Positions 5,171-7,493 of a stretch of DNA of 7,493 nt are shown piece after piece (within the stretch, counting starts at the first letter, position 1; every line of letters begins with the position of its first letter). The stretch is from JANNHK01 sp031404355 (GTDB lineage Bacteria; Actinomycetota; Acidimicrobiia; IMCC26256; PALSA-610): the NCBI GenBank assembly GCA_031404355.1, contig JANNHK010000366.1:1-7493 (forward strand). Direction: 5' to 3'. Position numbers and translations under genes: made by a program. Under the pieces are notes generated by a model, which did not search any database, was not told the DNA's origin, and worked only from the letters and a program-made list of their open reading frames with translations.

Positions 5171-5272
5171 ATGGGTTCGCTGATCAAAAAGCGCCGCAAG
5201 CGCATGAGGAAAAAGAAGCACAAGAAGCTTCTCAAGAAGACCCGCTGGCAGCGCCGTCAGCAGGGCAAGTAG
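5171..5272 (+). CDS. Small ribosomal subunit protein bS22 (AURKAIP1/COX24 domain protein)
   Basis: This 33-residue ORF starts MGSLIKKRRKRMRKKKHKKL and ends in RRQQGK. More than half of its residues are Lys or Arg. The GS-x-IKKRRKRM-x-KKKH-x-KLL pattern and the length match the small actinobacterial AURKAIP1/COX24-domain proteins, whose mycobacterial member was identified as bS22 on the 30S subunit. It is expected to bind 16S rRNA. The basic Lys codons here are mostly AAG, as expected in a GC-rich genome. The ATG follows a TAGCGT box closely and lacks a ribosome binding site. The last 16 bases overlap the 3' end of ispE on the opposite strand. It is short enough to be missed by automated gene calling. 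Confidence 0.92.
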   Translation: MGSLIKKRRKRMRKKKHKKLLKKTRWQRRQQGK

Positions 5273-6024
5273 CTCGCCGCGTAGACGGCACCCTCCACCG
5301 CGCGTTCCACGCGCGTGTGCAGGTCAGCGTCACCCGAGGCAATCACTGCGTACGCCGAGCCGCTGCCCGCGAGCAGCGCGGGTCGGCCCGCCGCTTCTTC
5401 GACTGCCCGGCGGAACGCGGCCAGGCGCGGCTCGACGTGCTCGGCCGCGGGTTCCAGGTCGTTGCCGAGCGGCGGGAGGCCCTCGACGCCAGTGTCGATG
5501 GTTCGGCCCGTCGGCCCACCCAGTTCGTCCCACGCCCGGTAGACCGCGGGGGTCGAACAGCCGAACGGCGGCACGGCGATAACGATGTCGAGTGCGGGCA
5601 CGGTCGCGGGTTCGAGGATCTCGCCCCTCCCGCGCATCCAGGCCGCGTCGCCGTGTACGCAGAACGGGACGTCGGACCCGAGATCGGCCGCGAGGTCGGG
5701 CCGCCCGAGCGCGACGAGCACCGCGGCCGCGTCGGCCGAGCCGCCACCCAACCCCGCTCCGTTCGGGATGCCCTTGTGCAACGTGATCGCGACCGTCACG
5801 CCCGCGAGATCGGCGGCGCGCACCGCGAGGTTGGTCGCGTCGACCGGGACTCCCGACGCGAACGGACCAGTGACGGCGATCGTCGTTCGCTCGGCCGCCT
5901 CAATCGTCAACGCGTCGTGCGGTTCGCCGATGGCAACGGTCAGCGCTTCGAGATCGTGAAACCCGTCGGCGCGCATGCCGAGGACGCGCAACGACAGCGT
6001 GAGCTTCGAGGGCACGACGATCAC
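5257..6024 (-). CDS. ispE: 4-diphosphocytidyl-2-C-methyl-D-erythritol kinase
   Basis: IspE phosphorylates the 2-hydroxyl of CDP-methylerythritol, the fourth step of the MEP isoprenoid pathway. It is a cytoplasmic GHMP kinase. The visible signatures are K7 and DGFH (20-23) at the N-terminus, the glycine-rich ATP loop IPNGAGLGGGSADAAA (86-101), LGSDVPF with catalytic D118, GRGE (132-135), GNDLE (187-191) and LAGSGSAYAVI (218-228). At 255 residues it is short (E. coli IspE is about 283), partly because the segment between the ATP loop and GSDVPF is contracted. The N-terminal motif reads K-L-T-L where most homologues have K-x-N-L. The GTG start has GGAGG at 6035-6039, ten bases upstream. The reading frame continues further upstream, but without family similarity. 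The gene follows rsmA after a 76-base gap, and its last 16 bases overlap bS22 tail to tail. Confidence 0.94.
   Translation of the reverse strand: MIVVPSKLTLSLRVLGMRADGFHDLEALTVAIGEPHDALTIEAAERTTIAVTGPFASGVPVDATNLAVRAADLAGVTVAITLHKGIPNGAGLGGGSADAAAVLVALGRPDLAADLGSDVPFCVHGDAAWMRGRGEILEPATVPALDIVIAVPPFGCSTPAVYRAWDELGGPTGRTIDTGVEGLPPLGNDLEPAAEHVEPRLAAFRRAVEEAAGRPALLAGSGSAYAVIASGDADLHTRVERAVEGAVYAASYLPC
5299..5315 (+). terminator. Possible hairpin terminator downstream of bS22
   Basis: CGCGCGT (5299-5305) pairs perfectly with ACGCGCG (5309-5315) around a three-base loop, 26 bases after the bS22 stop. There is no T-run, and the hairpin lies inside the 3' coding part of ispE, so it may be chance in GC-rich coding DNA. 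Confidence 0.2.
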
Positions 6025-6100
6025 GCGGCTACGTCCTCCGGCGCTCCATCTCCACACCACGTCGGAGCACCGACCGCGCCTCCGGTCTGCGCCTGGCCTA

Positions 6101-6907
6101 TCACTCGGTGACCTCGGCCAGCCGGGCCCACTGCACGAGGTCGAGTGTCTCGGCGCGGGCCTTCGGGTCGATGCCCGCTCGTTCCAACACGGCCGCCGAC
6201 TCCGGCCCGAACACGGTTGCGAGCGCGTTGCGCAACGTCTTGCGGCGCGTCGCGAAGCCGGCCCGCACGAGCGTGAACATGCGCTCGGGGTCGGCCACGT
6301 CGACCGGCGGCGGCCTCCGCACCAACCGGACGAGCGCACTCTCGACGTTGGGCCGTGGTACGAACACGGTTGGCGGCACGGTGCCGACTACCTGCGCGTC
6401 GGCGTAGTACGCGATCTTCACCGAGACGGCACCGTACGCGCCGTCGCCGACGCCGGCCGCCATGCGCTCCCCCACCTCGCGCTGCACCATGACGAGAAAC
6501 CGGTCGACCATCGGCGCGGTTTCGAGCGCCCGCACCACAACGCTCGTCGCCACGTTGTACGGCAGGTTCGACACCATCGCCCAGCGGTCGTGTCCGGCGA
6601 GCAGCGTCGACCAGTCGGCGTCGAGCGCGTCGGCCGTCACGATCTCGACCGGTCGGCCCGCGACCGTTTCGCCCAGCGCGGGCAGGAGGTGCCGGTCGAG
6701 TTCGACCGCGAGCACCGATGCGCCCGCGTCGGTCAGCGCGAGCGTGAGCGACCCGAGACCGGGACCGACCTCGACAACGTGGTCGCCTGCGTCGACACCG
6801 GCGAGGCGCACGATGTGCGCGGCCATGTTCGGGTCGGCGAGGAAGTTCTGGCCCAGCGCCTTGCTGGGCCGGAGACCGTGCGCGGCGAGAACGGCGCGGA
6901 CGTTCAC
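6101..6907 (-). CDS. rsmA: 16S rRNA (adenine(1518)-N6/adenine(1519)-N6)-dimethyltransferase
   Basis: RsmA (KsgA) dimethylates two adjacent adenines in the 3' terminal hairpin of 16S rRNA during late 30S assembly, using S-adenosylmethionine. The 268-residue protein is of usual length. It shows LGQNFL (18-23), the SAM-binding VVEVGPGLG (44-52), VELD (68-71), the catalytic NLPYN (114-118), VFVPRPNVESALVRL (181-195) and RRKTLRNAL (221-229). The GTG start overlaps the tatD stop in the four-base sequence GTGA, and no Shine-Dalgarno is seen, so translation is probably coupled to tatD. The tatD-rsmA-ispE order is widespread in Actinomycetota. In mycobacteria rpfB lies between tatD and rsmA; here nothing does. 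Confidence 0.97.
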   Translation of the reverse strand: MNVRAVLAAHGLRPSKALGQNFLADPNMAAHIVRLAGVDAGDHVVEVGPGLGSLTLALTDAGASVLAVELDRHLLPALGETVAGRPVEIVTADALDADWSTLLAGHDRWAMVSNLPYNVATSVVVRALETAPMVDRFLVMVQREVGERMAAGVGDGAYGAVSVKIAYYADAQVVGTVPPTVFVPRPNVESALVRLVRRPPPVDVADPERMFTLVRAGFATRRKTLRNALATVFGPESAAVLERAGIDPKARAETLDLVQWARLAEVTE

Positions 6908-7493
6908 CGGCCGAAGACGCGCGCCGCGTTGGCCCGAGTCACGGCGGCGATCATTTCAAGTTCGTCGCCCCGCGCCGCCGCGAGCGCGGCGCCGACGACC
7001 GTCACGAGCGCCGGTTCGTTGGGCTTGCCCCGAAGCGGCTCGGGCGTGAGGTACGGGGCGTCGGTCTCGACAAGGAGCCGGTCGGGCGGCGTGAGGCGGG
7101 CCGCGTCGCGCAGATCCTCGGCCGACTTGAACGACACGATGCCGCTGTACGACAGGTACGTGCCGAGGTCGAGCGCGCGGCGCGCCTCGGCCGGGCCGCC
7201 GGTGAAACAGTGGAACACGGTGCGGTCGGGCACGCCCTCGTCTTCGAGCACCCGGAACGTGTCGTCCCACGCGTCGCGGGAGTGGATGACGAACGCCTTG
7301 GCCAACTGCTTCGCCAAGCGGATCTGGGCCCGGAACGCGACTTCCTGGGTGTCCCGGGGCGAATGCTCGTAGTAGAGGTCGAAGCCGGCCTCACCAATGG
7401 CCACGCACTCATCGGATGCGGCAAGCGCGGCGAGCGCCGTCCACTCGGCCGCAAGCTTGGTCGCGTCGTGCGGGTGCAGCCCGACCGTTCCGA
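6904..7493 (-). CDS. tatD: TatD family metal-dependent hydrolase (DNase), 5' end outside window
   Basis: The visible 195 residues are the C-terminal part of a TatD-family TIM-barrel hydrolase. TatD proteins are metal-dependent DNases (3'-5' exonuclease activity is described for E. coli TatD). The visible motifs are VGLHPHDA near the window edge, VAIGEAGFDLYYEHSP with a metal-ligand Glu, VIHSRDA, VFHCFTGG and ETDAPYLTPEPLRGKPNEP with the catalytic Asp. The first HxH metal motif lies in the missing N-terminal 60 residues or so. A GTG at 7404 falls at the Val of VAIGEAG and should not be taken as the start, because similarity continues to the window end. The stop overlaps the rsmA start by four bases. 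Confidence 0.95.
   Translation of the reverse strand, partial: GTVGLHPHDATKLAAEWTALAALAASDECVAIGEAGFDLYYEHSPRDTQEVAFRAQIRLAKQLAKAFVIHSRDAWDDTFRVLEDEGVPDRTVFHCFTGGPAEARRALDLGTYLSYSGIVSFKSAEDLRDAARLTPPDRLLVETDAPYLTPEPLRGKPNEPALVTVVGAALAAARGDELEMIAAVTRANAARVFGR

Noticed and set aside
6025..6339. In-frame upstream extension of ispE by about 105 codons
   Set aside because: It overlaps rsmA in another frame, has no similarity to IspE, and the GTG at 6024 has its own ribosome binding site.
5975..7372. Long plus-strand open frame (465 codons) opposite rsmA and tatD
   Set aside because: Antisense shadow of two overlapping, well-supported genes with low-complexity Arg/His/Asp content.
6904..7404. GTG at 7404 as the start of tatD
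   Set aside because: It falls in the conserved VAIGEAG motif, and TatD similarity (VGLHPHDA) continues upstream to the window edge.

Overview
This is a GC-rich bacterial chromosome segment dominated by one co-oriented, minus-strand block of housekeeping genes. In minus-strand reading order it holds tatD (5' end outside the window), rsmA, ispE, tRNA-Gln(TTG), glmU, prs, rplY (L25/CTC type) and pth, followed by an AbiEi-like/DUF559-like accessory gene. On the opposite strand, between ispE and the tRNA, sits a 33-residue, extremely basic ribosomal protein of the bS22 (AURKAIP1/COX24) type. The tRNA-Gln/glmU/prs/rplY/pth neighbourhood, the bS22 gene and the high GC all point to Actinomycetota. 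The order resembles the mycobacterial tatD-rpfB-ksgA-ispE and glmU-prs-rplY-pth clusters, but here everything is on one strand and rpfB is absent. A deep-branching lineage such as Acidimicrobiia is plausible, but that is inference only.

Layout by position. Positions 1-244 hold no confident gene: there is a good plus-strand promoter-like sequence (TATAAT at 28-33), a 57-codon plus-strand ORF (80-253) and several hairpins. Positions 245-1198 encode the AbiEi-like protein, flanked by two related long palindromes (200-244 and 1262-1308). Positions 1315-4972 are the tightly packed glmU-prs-rplY-pth operon. Positions 5012-5082 are tRNA-Gln, with its own -10-like box, and a short divergent promoter region (5083-5170) also serves bS22 (5171-5272). 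Positions 5257-7493 are ispE, rsmA and the C-terminal two thirds or so of tatD.

Functionally the block is core metabolism and translation: UDP-GlcNAc synthesis (GlmU), PRPP synthesis (Prs), isoprenoid precursor synthesis (IspE), 16S rRNA dimethylation (RsmA), 5S-rRNA-binding L25, peptidyl-tRNA recycling (Pth), a glutamine tRNA and a small-subunit protein. The AbiEi-like gene is the only accessory element. Its two flanking hairpins, which share a 12-base left end and a 10-base right end, differ internally and include one compensatory base-pair change. They are the most unusual feature of the window.

Other points worth attention are a probable ATC start codon for pth, a five-codon leader ORF overlapping the glmU start, a perfect hairpin built on the prs stop codon, a short IspE with a changed N-terminal motif, and a U-U mismatch in the tRNA anticodon stem. 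I did not find a wholly new multi-gene system here.
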